Shown here in pieces: positions 6,778 through 13,958 of a stretch of DNA of 19,456 bases. The stretch covers positions 13,758 to 33,213 of the forward strand of contig QHTX01000119.1 in the NCBI GenBank assembly GCA_003220975.1. Direction: 5' to 3'. The DNA comes from Gemmatimonadota bacterium. GTDB lineage: Bacteria > Gemmatimonadota > Gemmatimonadetes > Gemmatimonadales > GWC2-71-9. Numbering within the stretch: the first letter of the stretch is position 1; the number at the start of each line of letters is the position of its first letter. The notes under the pieces are model-generated. The model was given only the letters and a program-made list of their open reading frames with translations, ran no database searches and was not told where the DNA came from. The position numbers and the translations under genes were made by a program.

Positions 6778-7497
6778 TCATCCCACGCGGTCCAGCAACA
6801 CCTTGGTAAGATAGAACGCCGCAGCCCCTGCAAAGAAGGCGCCGGGGAGTTTCCAGCCCCGTTTGCCTTGAAACTCCGGGACGAGGTTCGACGCGGCGAC
6901 GTAAATCGTGACGCCAGCGGACAACGCCAGCCCGTGGCGGACCAGGAAGGAGATCTGGTCGGTAAGCACGACCCCCGCCAGCGTCGCCAGCCCGAGCAGC
7001 GCGGCCGCACCGACCGCCTGGCCGCCCGTCCGCCCGACCGCGAGGTACAGGCTCGAGATCGTCACGCCCTCCGGCAGCTTGTGCAGCAGGATCGCGACGA
7101 ACACCATGACGCCCAGCGCGGGCCGGACGAGAAACGCACTCGCGATCGCGACGCCGTCGAAGAAGGTGTGCAGCAGCAGCCCCACCAGGGCCGAGGGGCC
7201 CGCCAGGCGGTTCACGGCGTGCGTTTCCTCGCCGAAATGGAAGTGCGGGGTGAGCGTGTGCTGCGTGAGGTGCACCGCGAGGTACCCCGCGAGCACCAGC
7301 GCCGGCGCCGCCGTCCCGGAGCGCGCGAACGCCTCGGGCAGCACCTCTACGAGCGCGACGGCGAGCATGAACCCCGCGCCGAACGCGACGAAGTGCTCGA
7401 TCAGCGCCAGCTCGCGCGCCGCCCGGCGCGTCACCGCGAGCGCGCCCAGGACGTTGCCGAGCGCGGCGATCAGGGCGTAGACGAGCGCGCTAGACAC
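6778..7497 (-). CDS. ZIP family divalent metal transporter
   Basis: The 239-residue membrane protein contains the ZIP binuclear metal motifs HTFFDG and HKLPEG on consecutive helices, plus about eight hydrophobic segments (VYALIAALGNVLGALAV, FGAGFMLAVALVEVL, VMVFVAILLHKLPEG, FFAGAAAFYLTKVLL). A His-rich stretch (HLTQHTLTPHFHFGEETHAV) lies in the variable loop before the metal helices, as is common in ZIP proteins. It imports zinc, iron or similar ions across the inner membrane. The GTG start at 7497 overlaps the end of cca by 8 nt, implying coupled translation. Metal specificity cannot be read from the sequence. The length and motifs are normal for bacterial ZIP proteins. Confidence 0.92.
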   Translation of the reverse strand: MSSALVYALIAALGNVLGALAVTRRAARELALIEHFVAFGAGFMLAVALVEVLPEAFARSGTAAPALVLAGYLAVHLTQHTLTPHFHFGEETHAVNRLAGPSALVGLLLHTFFDGVAIASAFLVRPALGVMVFVAILLHKLPEGVTISSLYLAVGRTGGQAVGAAALLGLATLAGVVLTDQISFLVRHGLALSAGVTIYVAASNLVPEFQGKRGWKLPGAFFAGAAAFYLTKVLLDRVG

Positions 7498-8692
7498 GGG
7501 AGAGCAGATACTCTTTCGTGTTGCGGCGCGGGTCCTCCAGCACCTCGCCCAGCAGGCGCTCCAGCGTCTCCCCCACCTCCGGCCCGGGGCGCACGCCCGC
7601 GGCGAGCAGATCGTCGCCCGTCACGACGAGGTCTTTCAACATCAAAGGATCCTTCGCAGCCCGAATTGCCGCCACGATCTTTGGGAGCGGGGAGCCGGGA
7701 GCAGGACTGGTCGGCAGCAATGTCAACAGGTCATCCGCGTACTCACGTGTCTCGGCGAGCCACCGACGGACGGCCGGCACGTGTTTGGGGTCGGGATACT
7801 TGTCGCGCCACTGGCCGATCACCCGCGCGCGTTCGATGTCCTTGGTGGAGCACCTGAGCCGGGTCAGCAGCGAGGCCGGATCCCGAGCCAGGAACGCGGT
7901 GAGCAGCACCGGATCACGCGGGAGCTTGTCCAGGGCCTTCAGCTCCCTGCTCCCCGCTCCCTGCTCCCTCAGCTCCGGCAGCCATATCCGCGCCGCCCCG
8001 ATGTCCATCCATAACGCCACGAGCTTCGAGACCCGGGCGGCCGTCGCGATCCCTTTGAACCATTCGTCCCGCACCCGTTCGGCCGAGAGCTGGGCGAGCC
8101 CTTGCACGTTCGCCTTGGCGGCCTCGAGCGTGCGCGCGTGGATCTTGAACTCGAACCGCGCGCTGAAGCGCAGCGCCCGGAGGATCCGCAGGTAGTCCTC
8201 CTGGAACCGCCAGTTGGGATCGCCCACGGAGCGGATCAGCTTGTGCTCGAGATCGTCGGCGCCCTTGAACGGGTCGCGCCACGCGTGCTGCACGGGGTGA
8301 TAAGCGATCGCATTGATCGTGAAGTCGCGCCGCGCCAGATCGTCCATCAGCGACACCCCGAACTCGACCACCGCGTGGCGGCCGTCGGTACGGATGTCCT
8401 TGCGGAAGGTGGTGACCTCGTGCAGCCGGTTGTCTTTGTCGAGCACGCCGACCGTCCCGTGCTCGATCCCCACCGGCACCGTGCGCTTGAACAGCTGGCG
8501 CACCACGTCGGGCGGCGCCGCGGTCGTCAAGTCGAACTCGGACTTGAGCGGATCGAAGCTCGGATTCTCGAGGCCGAGCAGCGCGTCCCGGATCGCGCCG
8601 CCGACGCACCAGGTCTCATAACCAGAATCCTCGAGCTTCTTGGCGATCCTAAGAACCTCGTCCGGGATGGGGAGACGGTCGGGGAACTTCAT
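7490..8692 (-). CDS. cca: CCA tRNA nucleotidyltransferase / poly(A) polymerase family protein
   Basis: The 400-residue product has the class II nucleotidyltransferase head: WCVGGAIRDALLG at residues 28-40, the metal-site strand SEFDLTTAAPP, RRDFTINAIAYHP, then the neck motifs EDYLRILRALRFSARF and LSAERVRDEW. It adds or repairs the 3' CCA of tRNAs, or acts as a poly(A) polymerase. The usual catalytic Asp-x-Asp reads Glu52-Phe-Asp54 here, a conservative change that could matter. Two heptamer-repeat insertions encode REQGAGSRE and SPAPGSPLP in the C-terminal half, which probably fall in loops. ATG 8692 is chosen because the protein homology starts there; the frame stays open upstream only through the palindromic repeat. 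It is coupled to the ZIP gene by an 8-nt overlap. Confidence 0.88.
   Translation of the reverse strand: MKFPDRLPIPDEVLRIAKKLEDSGYETWCVGGAIRDALLGLENPSFDPLKSEFDLTTAAPPDVVRQLFKRTVPVGIEHGTVGVLDKDNRLHEVTTFRKDIRTDGRHAVVEFGVSLMDDLARRDFTINAIAYHPVQHAWRDPFKGADDLEHKLIRSVGDPNWRFQEDYLRILRALRFSARFEFKIHARTLEAAKANVQGLAQLSAERVRDEWFKGIATAARVSKLVALWMDIGAARIWLPELREQGAGSRELKALDKLPRDPVLLTAFLARDPASLLTRLRCSTKDIERARVIGQWRDKYPDPKHVPAVRRWLAETREYADDLLTLLPTSPAPGSPLPKIVAAIRAAKDPLMLKDLVVTGDDLLAAGVRPGPEVGETLERLLGEVLEDPRRNTKEYLLSRV
7683..7706. repeat. GGGAGCA-type heptamer array inside cca
   Basis: Three to four imperfect copies of the 7-mer GGGAGC(A/G/C) lie in frame in cca and encode the Pro/Ser-rich SPAPGSPLP. The orientation is opposite to the second array in the same gene at 7942-7969. 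Confidence 0.7.
7942..7969. repeat. TGCTCCC heptamer array inside cca
   Basis: Four near-perfect 7-nt units (GCTCCCT / GCTCCCC) encode the heptad-type peptide REQGAGSRE on the minus strand. This array and the one at 7683-7706 are inverted relative to each other and could pair across about 235 nt. Confidence 0.75.
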
Positions 8693-8799
8693 CGAACGCG
8701 GAAGTGCGAACGCGGAACGCGGAACAGCAATGCGAGGTCGCTCGCGGCGGCGACGCTCAGCGCTCTGTTCCGCGTTCCGAGTTCCGCGTTCCGACTTCG
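8693..8799. repeat. Composite palindromic repeat element, copy 1 (between cca and SDR)
   Basis: GGAACGC heptamers on the left and TTCCGCG heptamers on the right bracket a hairpin-forming core (GTCGC...GCGAC, 8730-8755 region), with ACAG/CTGT at the inner ends. Positions 8697-8787 match the reverse complement of 9587-9677 at 90 of 91 bases. The element fills the gap between the SDR stop and the cca start. Confidence 0.88.
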
Positions 8800-8801
8800 G
8801 C

Positions 8802-9572
8802 TCATCCGCACAACACACTCCCCCCGTTCACATTCAGGATCTCCCCCGTGATGTGCCGGGCGAGCGGCGAGCAGAGAAACACGATCGGTCCCGCGACGTC
8901 CTCCGCGCTTGCCACGCGCCCCAGGGGGATCGTCCGCTCGATCTCCCGCTTCCCGCTTCTCGCTTCCCGCGCGTACGGCTTCTCGCTCATCTCCGTATCC
9001 ACCCATCCCGGCGCGATGCAGTTGACCGTGATGTCGCGCGGCGCGAGCTCGACGGCGAGGGACTTGGTGAACGCGATGACGGCGCCCTTGGTGGCGGCGT
9101 AGTCGGCGTGGAACGGCTCGCCCCGCTGGCCGGCGGTGGACGACACGAGTACGATCCTGCCGCCGGCGGGGAGCAGGGGGATCGCGGCGCGGCACACGTA
9201 GAGCACGGCGTCGAGATTGGCGCGCCGCGTGCCCTCCCACTGCGCGTCGGTCAGGTCGGCGACGGGGACGTCGTCGGGGGGCCAGACGCCGTGATTGACG
9301 ATCAGCAGGTCGAGTCCGCCGAGCGCGCGCGCCGCCTCGTTCACGGCGCGCCGCGCGGCGGCCGGATCTCCCAGGTCACCCGCGATCGCCACGGCCTTCG
9401 ACCGCCCTTGACCGCCCTCGACCGCGCTGACGGTCGCCTCCGCGTCCTGCCGGCGGCGTCGGTACCCTACCGCGACCGCGCAGCCGGCTCGCGCCAGCAG
9501 CACCGCCGTCGCACGGCCGATGCCCCGGGCCCCGCCCGTCACAAACGCACGCTTTCCCGAAAGGTCAATCAC
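8802..9572 (-). CDS. SDR family NAD(P)-dependent oxidoreductase (FabG-like)
   Basis: The 256-residue product has the classical short-chain dehydrogenase plan: nucleotide-binding TGGARGIG near residue 13, a VNHG motif in place of the usual NNAG, the catalytic Ser in LVSSTAGQRG, the catalytic YAATK, and the C-terminal ITGEILNVNGG. These enzymes reduce or oxidise keto/hydroxy substrates; FabG-like members act on 3-oxoacyl-ACP. The GTG at 9572 has GGGGAGG just upstream, which decides the start over a longer frame that would translate the repeat element. The substrate-binding loop contains REARSGKREIE, encoded by GCTTCCC heptamers, so this lid region is atypical. The gene is isolated between two inverted copies of a palindromic element, unlike the tightly overlapping genes around it. 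Its substrate is unknown. Confidence 0.88.
   Translation of the reverse strand: MIDLSGKRAFVTGGARGIGRATAVLLARAGCAVAVGYRRRRQDAEATVSAVEGGQGRSKAVAIAGDLGDPAAARRAVNEAARALGGLDLLIVNHGVWPPDDVPVADLTDAQWEGTRRANLDAVLYVCRAAIPLLPAGGRIVLVSSTAGQRGEPFHADYAATKGAVIAFTKSLAVELAPRDITVNCIAPGWVDTEMSEKPYAREARSGKREIERTIPLGRVASAEDVAGPIVFLCSPLARHITGEILNVNGGSVLCG
8941..8970. repeat. GCTTCCC heptamer array inside the SDR gene
   Basis: GCTTCCC-GCTTCTC-GCTTCCC (8948-8968), preceded by a degenerate copy, gives three to four 7-nt units in frame. They encode REARSGKRE in the SDR substrate loop. This is a third heptamer sequence family in the window. Confidence 0.7.
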
Positions 9573-9586
9573 CCCACCTCCCCAAG

Positions 9587-9710
9587 GCGGAACTCGGAAC
9601 GCGGAACAGAGTGCTGAGCGTCGCCGCCGCGAGCGACCTCGCATTGCTGTTCCGCGTTCCGCGTTCGCACTTCCGCGTTTCGAGGTTCCGCGTTCCGCCT
9701 TCCGCGTTCA
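9587..9710. repeat. Composite palindromic repeat element, copy 2 (between SDR and gmhA)
   Basis: It has the same architecture as copy 1 but in inverted orientation, with extra TTCCGCG-type units at 9678-9707. It reaches into the gmhA stop codon. Together with copy 1 it forms a 91-bp inverted repeat (90/91 identical) flanking the SDR gene. Confidence 0.88.
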
Positions 9711-10283
9711 TCCTCTCAACTGCTCTTCTACCATCGCACAGATGATGTGCTCGATCGCGAGGTGCAGCTCCTGGATTCGCGCCGTGTCGTCCGCCGGGAC
9801 CACGAGCGCGATGTCGGCGAGCGTCTTCAGCTGGCCGCCCGACTTGCCCAGGAACGCGACGACGGTCACGTTGCGCGCCTGCGCCGCCTGCGCCGCGCGG
9901 ATCACGTTGGGACTCTCGCCGCTGGTCGAGTGCAGCGACAGCACGTCGCCCGGGCGGGCGAGCGCCTCGATCTGGCGCGCGAACACCTCGTCGAAGCCCA
10001 GGTCGTTGGCGCACGCGGTGAGGAGGGACGTGTCGGTCGTGAGGGCGATGGCGCGGAGCGGGGCGCGGTTCGCCTGGTAGCGCACGACGTACTCGGTGGC
10101 GAGGTGCTGCGCGTCGGCGGCGCTGCCGCCGTTGCCCGCGAAAAACAGCGTCCCGCCGGCGCGCAGCGTCGCGGCGTACCGGTCGGCGATCGCGGCGACG
10201 GCCTCGGCGTGCTGCTCGGCCATGCGCCCGGCGAGCGCCGCGAGCTCCGCCAGCCCGGCGCGCACCCGCTCGGGCGCCGTCAC
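9708..10283 (-). CDS. gmhA: SIS-domain phosphoheptose isomerase (GmhA-like)
   Basis: The 191-residue single SIS-domain protein carries the GmhA motifs GNGGSAADAQHLATEYVVR (phosphosugar loop and active-site His/Glu), ALTTDTSLLTACAND, SGESPNVIRA and, near the C-terminus, ELHLAIEHIICAMVEE. GmhA converts sedoheptulose 7-phosphate to D-glycero-D-manno-heptose 7-phosphate, the first step to ADP- or GDP-heptose for lipopolysaccharide core or glycoprotein sugars. It acts in the cytosol, usually as a tetramer. The start is GTG 10283, overlapping the upstream stop (GTGA), so translation is coupled to the GGGP-synthase-type gene. Length is normal for the family. The stop codon lies at the edge of a repeat element, which may serve as its transcript end. 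Confidence 0.92.
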   Translation of the reverse strand: MTAPERVRAGLAELAALAGRMAEQHAEAVAAIADRYAATLRAGGTLFFAGNGGSAADAQHLATEYVVRYQANRAPLRAIALTTDTSLLTACANDLGFDEVFARQIEALARPGDVLSLHSTSGESPNVIRAAQAAQARNVTVVAFLGKSGGQLKTLADIALVVPADDTARIQELHLAIEHIICAMVEEQLRG

Positions 10284-11035
10284 TCCGTGACCGCCCGCAC
10301 CAGCGCGCCGAGGTCGGCCGCCCCCCCCGCCCCCCCCGCGGTCTCCTCCAGCGCGGTCCCCACGACCACGAAGTCGGCGCCCGCGGCGCGCGCCGCCCGC
10401 GCCTGGGGTGCGGTTCTGATCCCGCCGCCCACAAACAGCGTGAGCCCCGGGATCGCGGCGCGGCAGGCGGCGATCACGTCACCCGCGACGGGGCGCGGCG
10501 CGCCGCTGCCCGCGTCGAGATAGATCGCCTGCATCCCGATGAGCCGCGCCGCCGTGGCATGCGCCGCTGCCAGCTCCGGCCTGTCCGCCGGCAGCGGCCG
10601 GGTCTGGCTCACTGCCTCGACGCTCGTCACCCGCCCGCCGTCGATCAGGATGTAGCCGGTCGAGAGCGTGGGGACGGGGTGACGCGCCAGGAACGGTACG
10701 GCACGCACCTGCTCCTCGATCAGGTATTGCGGGTTGCGCCCGGAGACGAGCGACAGGAACAGCACCAGGTCCACCGCGTCGGTGAGCTACAGGGCGCAGC
10801 CCGCAATACCTGATCGAGGAGCAGGTGCGTGCCGTACCGTTCCTGGCGCGAGCTGCGTGTCCTGGGTGCCGTCGAACGACGACCCGATCATGACACCCGC
10901 CGCCCCCGCAGCCCGCGCCGCCCGTGCCAGCTCCGCCGCCTGCGCCGGCCCGCTGCGGCTCGGGTCCACGAGCACCAGCAGCCCCGGACGGCGCGCCAAC
11001 AGGCCCCCCCCCCTCCCCCTCCCCCCTGCGCTCAC
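10280..11035 (-). pseudogene. Geranylgeranylglyceryl phosphate synthase-type gene, internally disrupted
   Basis: The C-terminal part (10774 down to 10280) is unmistakable GGGP synthase: LFLSLVSGRNPQYLIEEQV, GYILIDGGRVTSVEAVS, IYLDAGSGAP and phosphate-binding VGGGIRT. The N-terminal part (GTG 11035 onward) supplies LLVLVDPSRSGP and AGAAGVMIGSSFDGTQD. Both are in the same frame but separated by an in-frame TAG at 10787-10789. The segment between them, where the family has its VxLFPG strand, is instead a 57-nt inverted copy of the gene's own downstream sequence. Total length (252 codons) is normal, so the copy replaced native sequence rather than being added. The enzyme joins prenyl diphosphate to glycerol-1-phosphate. 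The start overlaps the upstream TGA (GTGA). The lesion is either a template-switch mutation or an assembly artefact. Confidence 0.85.
10684..10849. repeat. 57-nt inverted duplication inside the GGGP-synthase-type gene
   Basis: Arm 10684-10740 and arm 10793-10849 are reverse complements at 56 of 57 positions, with a 52-nt spacer. The left arm encodes the conserved GRNPQYLIEEQV block and is therefore the original; the right arm is the intruding copy. Confidence 0.93.
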
Positions 11036-11331
11036 GCCGTCTCCGCCACGCGCCCGGCCAGCGCCGCGAGCCCGTTCACGTCCGCCTCCGCCTGCGCCTC
11101 GAACGCGTACGTGATGCACGCATCGGCGGCGAGCAGGTCGAGCGCCAGCGCGCGGCCTCCTGACGACTGCGCCGTTACCCGGGCGAGCAGCCGCTGGCCG
11201 ATGAGCGCCAAGTGGTCGGGCAGCGGCAGATCGGAGTCCGCGATGGCGGCGTCCACGTGCGCGCGCAGCGTCGGGGGCGGCGCGGGAGGCCGCCGCGCGT
11301 CGAGCCAGGCGAGCACCGCCTCCCGGGTCAT
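11032..11331 (-). CDS. Small conserved-context protein of unknown function (99 aa)
   Basis: I do not recognise this 99-residue protein. It starts MTREAVLAWLDARRPP, has a Pro-rich stretch (APPP) near residue 17, and is otherwise predicted helical and Ala/Leu-rich, with acidic patches (AAIADSDLPLPDH, EAQAEADVN). There is no signal peptide or membrane segment, so it is probably cytosolic. Its ATG overlaps the alaS stop (ATGA) and its TGA overlaps the next start (GTGA), so it is translated as part of the alaS transcript. That double coupling, with consistent coding composition, is the main evidence that it is real. One Cys and no metal or nucleotide motif are visible. A role tied to AlaRS or to the lipid gene cannot be read from the sequence. 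Confidence 0.7.
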   Translation of the reverse strand: MTREAVLAWLDARRPPAPPPTLRAHVDAAIADSDLPLPDHLALIGQRLLARVTAQSSGGRALALDLLAADACITYAFEAQAEADVNGLAALAGRVAETA

Positions 11332-13958
11332 CGGGCGAGCAGCCGCTTGACGATCGCCGGTGCCTGGGCGCGCGCCTCGGCGAGCCGCGCCGGGTCGCCT
11401 GCACCCGCCGACGCGAAATGCGGCCGCCCGCCGCCCTTGCCGCCCGACACCGCCGCGATCGCCCCCGCGATCTCCCCGGCCTTCACGCCCTGCGCCACCA
11501 GGTCGTCGGTGACGGCGACATGGATCCCCGGCCGCTCGCCGTTCGTGAACAGCACCGAGATCGCGCGCGTGTGGCTGGTGCGGAACGCGTCCATCACCAG
11601 CCCGATCTGGTCGCGGTCGTCGAGATCGCTCTGGTCGATGTAGAGCGCGATGTCGCCGATCTGCTCGACCGCTCCCTGCTCCCTGCTCCCGGCTCCCTGC
11701 TTCAGCAGCTCCTGCATCCGCTTCTCGAGCTTCCGGTTTTCCTCGAGCAATTGCTCGATGCGACGCACCAGGTGTTCCGGCTGCGTCTTGAGGACCGACG
11801 CCGCCTCGTCCACCTGCTCCTCGAGCTTGCGCACCAGCTCATACGCCACCGGGCCCGTCACCGCCTCGATGCGCCGCACGCCCGCCGCGGCCCCCGTCTC
11901 GTGAGTGAAGCGGAACAGGGCGATCTGCCCGGTGCTTGGCACGTGCGTCCCGCCGCACAGCTCGAGCGACACGCCCGGGACGTCGACCACGCGCACGATG
12001 TCACCGTACTTCTCGGTGAAGAACGCCATCGCGCCGGCGGCGATCGCCTCTTTGTATTTCATCTCGCGCGTCGTGACGGGGAGATTCTCCCAGATGTGCG
12101 TGTTCACCGTTTCCTCGACGCGCGCCAGCGTCGCGTCGTCCACGGGCCCGTGGTGCGCGAAATCGAAGCGCAGCCGCTCGGGCGCGACCACCGACCCCTG
12201 CTGCCGCACGTGGGGCCCGAGGATCTTGCGCAGCGCCGCGTGCACCAGATGCGTCGCCGTGTGGTTGCGCTCGATGTTCTTGCGCCGCGGCTCGTCCACC
12301 TCCGCCAGGACCGCGGTGGGCTCGAACTCCTGCTGGAAGTGGCCGACGACCGCGCTCAGGCCGTCCACTTTCTCGACGTCGGAGACTTCGAGATCCCACC
12401 CTTCCCCCTTCACTCGGCCCGTATCGCTGACCTGCCCGCCCGACTCGACGTAGAACGGGTTCTCCTCGAGTACGACCTCGACCCGGTCATCCGCCTGCCG
12501 GAACTTGAGCACGTCGGTCTCGGCCCGTGTGGTGTCGTAGCCCACCCATTTCTGCTTGCCCCGGGGCTTGACGCTGCGCCACTCGCCCGGGCGCTTCGCG
12601 TGCACCGCGGGAGCGCCTTTGGCGCGCGCCTTGGTCCGCTCCAGTGACTCCTGCGACCGGGTGCGCTGCTTGCCCAGCTCGCGCTCGAACCCCGCCACGT
12701 CCACCGTCTGGCCGCGCTCGGCGGCGATGAGCTGCGTCAAGTCGATCGGGAAGCCGTAGGTGTCGTACAGCTTGAAGGCGTCCGCCCCCACGATCACTTT
12801 CACGTTCTGCAGCTCGTCGAGCCGCGCGAGCCCGCCCTCGATCGTGTCGAAGAAGCGCTCCTCTTCGGCGCGCGTCACACTCTCGAGATGGGCCCGCTGC
12901 TTCACCAGCTCCGGGTACACGCTCCCCATGAGACCCGCCACCGTGTGCACCAGGTGCAGCAGCGTCGGCTCGCGCCGGCCCAGCAGCCAGGCGTGGCGCA
13001 CCGCGCGCCGCAGGATACGCCGCAGCACGTAGCCCCGGCCGTCGTTCGCAGGATAGACGCCGTCGGCGAGCAGGAACGCCACGGCCCGCGCGTGGTCGGC
13101 GAGCACTCGGTACGATGCCCCGCCCGCACCCCGGTCGTACTTCTTCCCTACCACCTCGACCGCCCGCTCGATAATCGGCGTGAACAGGTCGGTGTCGAAG
13201 TTCGAGGGGACGCGCTGCATGACGGCCGTCACGCGCTCGAGCCCGGCACCGGTGTCAACCGAGGGAGCAGGGAGCGGAGAGCGGGTGCCGTCGGCTTGCT
13301 GGTCGAATTGCATGAACACGAGGTTCCAGATCTCCAGTAGCTCCCCGGCTTCGCTCAACCGAACGAACTCGTCCAGGCTCAGTTCCGCGTTCCGCGTTCC
13401 GCGTTCCGCCTTGGCTCGGGTGTCGACCAGGATCTCGGAGCATGGGCCGCAGGGTCCGGTTTCGCCCATCTGCCAGAAGTTGTCCTCGTCGCCCAGCCCG
13501 AAGATGCGGCGGTCGGCAATCCGGGTGCGCTCGCGCCACAGTCGCCGCGCCTCGTCGTCCGCGTGGTGCACGGTGATGTACAGCCGGTCGGGATCGATGC
13601 CGAGCCAGTCCTTCCCGGTCACCCACTCCCAGGCGTAGTCGATCGCCTCGCGCTTGAAGTAGTCGCCGAAGGAGAAGTTGCCGAGCATCTCGAAGAAGGT
13701 GTGGTGTCGCGCGGTGTGGCCCACCTGCTCCAGGTCATTGTGCTTCCCCCCGGCGCGCACGCATTTCTGGCAGGTCACGGCTCGGGTGTAAGCGCGCCGC
13801 TCGAGTCCCTGGAACACCCGCTTGAACTGCACCATCCCGGCGTTGGTGAACAACAGGGTGGGGTCGTCCGCCGGGACCAGGGGGGAGCTCGGCACCTCCT
13901 CGTGGCCCCGCGCCTTGAAGAACTGCAGGAACTTGCGGCGGATTTCGGCGGAGGTCAT
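11328..13958 (-). CDS. alaS: Alanyl-tRNA synthetase
   Basis: The 876-residue product matches the usual AlaRS length. The class II catalytic core contains FTNAGMVQFKRVFQG, motif 2 FFEMLGNFSFGDYF and motif 3 VDTGAGLERV. The editing domain carries HTATHLVHAAL and CGGTHVPSTG, whose His and Cys residues bind zinc. The C-Ala domain ends in GGGRPHFASAGAGDP. It charges tRNA-Ala with alanine and clears mischarged Ser/Gly. Two heptamer-repeat insertions sit in flexible places: AERGTRNAE in the variable loop after GPCGPCSEI, and KQGAGSREQGA in the linker between the coiled coil and C-Ala. The ATG at 13958 overlaps the recX TGA (ATGA). The frame stays open upstream to 14603 only because of the recX frameshift, so a 1,091-residue fusion would be an artefact. 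Confidence 0.96.
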   Translation of the reverse strand: MTSAEIRRKFLQFFKARGHEEVPSSPLVPADDPTLLFTNAGMVQFKRVFQGLERRAYTRAVTCQKCVRAGGKHNDLEQVGHTARHHTFFEMLGNFSFGDYFKREAIDYAWEWVTGKDWLGIDPDRLYITVHHADDEARRLWRERTRIADRRIFGLGDEDNFWQMGETGPCGPCSEILVDTRAKAERGTRNAELSLDEFVRLSEAGELLEIWNLVFMQFDQQADGTRSPLPAPSVDTGAGLERVTAVMQRVPSNFDTDLFTPIIERAVEVVGKKYDRGAGGASYRVLADHARAVAFLLADGVYPANDGRGYVLRRILRRAVRHAWLLGRREPTLLHLVHTVAGLMGSVYPELVKQRAHLESVTRAEEERFFDTIEGGLARLDELQNVKVIVGADAFKLYDTYGFPIDLTQLIAAERGQTVDVAGFERELGKQRTRSQESLERTKARAKGAPAVHAKRPGEWRSVKPRGKQKWVGYDTTRAETDVLKFRQADDRVEVVLEENPFYVESGGQVSDTGRVKGEGWDLEVSDVEKVDGLSAVVGHFQQEFEPTAVLAEVDEPRRKNIERNHTATHLVHAALRKILGPHVRQQGSVVAPERLRFDFAHHGPVDDATLARVEETVNTHIWENLPVTTREMKYKEAIAAGAMAFFTEKYGDIVRVVDVPGVSLELCGGTHVPSTGQIALFRFTHETGAAAGVRRIEAVTGPVAYELVRKLEEQVDEAASVLKTQPEHLVRRIEQLLEENRKLEKRMQELLKQGAGSREQGAVEQIGDIALYIDQSDLDDRDQIGLVMDAFRTSHTRAISVLFTNGERPGIHVAVTDDLVAQGVKAGEIAGAIAAVSGGKGGGRPHFASAGAGDPARLAEARAQAPAIVKRLLAR
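11671..11700. repeat. TGCTCCC heptamer array inside alaS
   Basis: Four near-perfect 7-nt units encode QGAGSREQGA in the linker before the C-Ala domain. This is the same heptamer family as in cca and ftsK. Confidence 0.78.
13382..13409. repeat. GTTCCGC heptamer array inside alaS
   Basis: Four perfect tandem copies of GTTCCGC encode AERGTRNAE on the minus strand, in the variable loop of the AlaRS catalytic domain. The same heptamer forms the outer parts of the palindromic elements at 8693, 9587 and 16195. Confidence 0.85.

Noticed and set aside
5791..7857. A 688-residue open frame on the plus strand
   Set aside because: It is antisense to rarA, the ZIP gene and cca, whose motifs are clear. 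Its low-complexity Arg/Gly/Ala-rich composition is typical of a shadow frame in GC-rich DNA.
13261..13285. A further GGGAGC heptamer array in alaS
   Set aside because: The encoded SPLPAPSVDTG is close to the normal LPxPSxDTG sequence of AlaRS motif 3, so it may be native coding sequence rather than an insertion.
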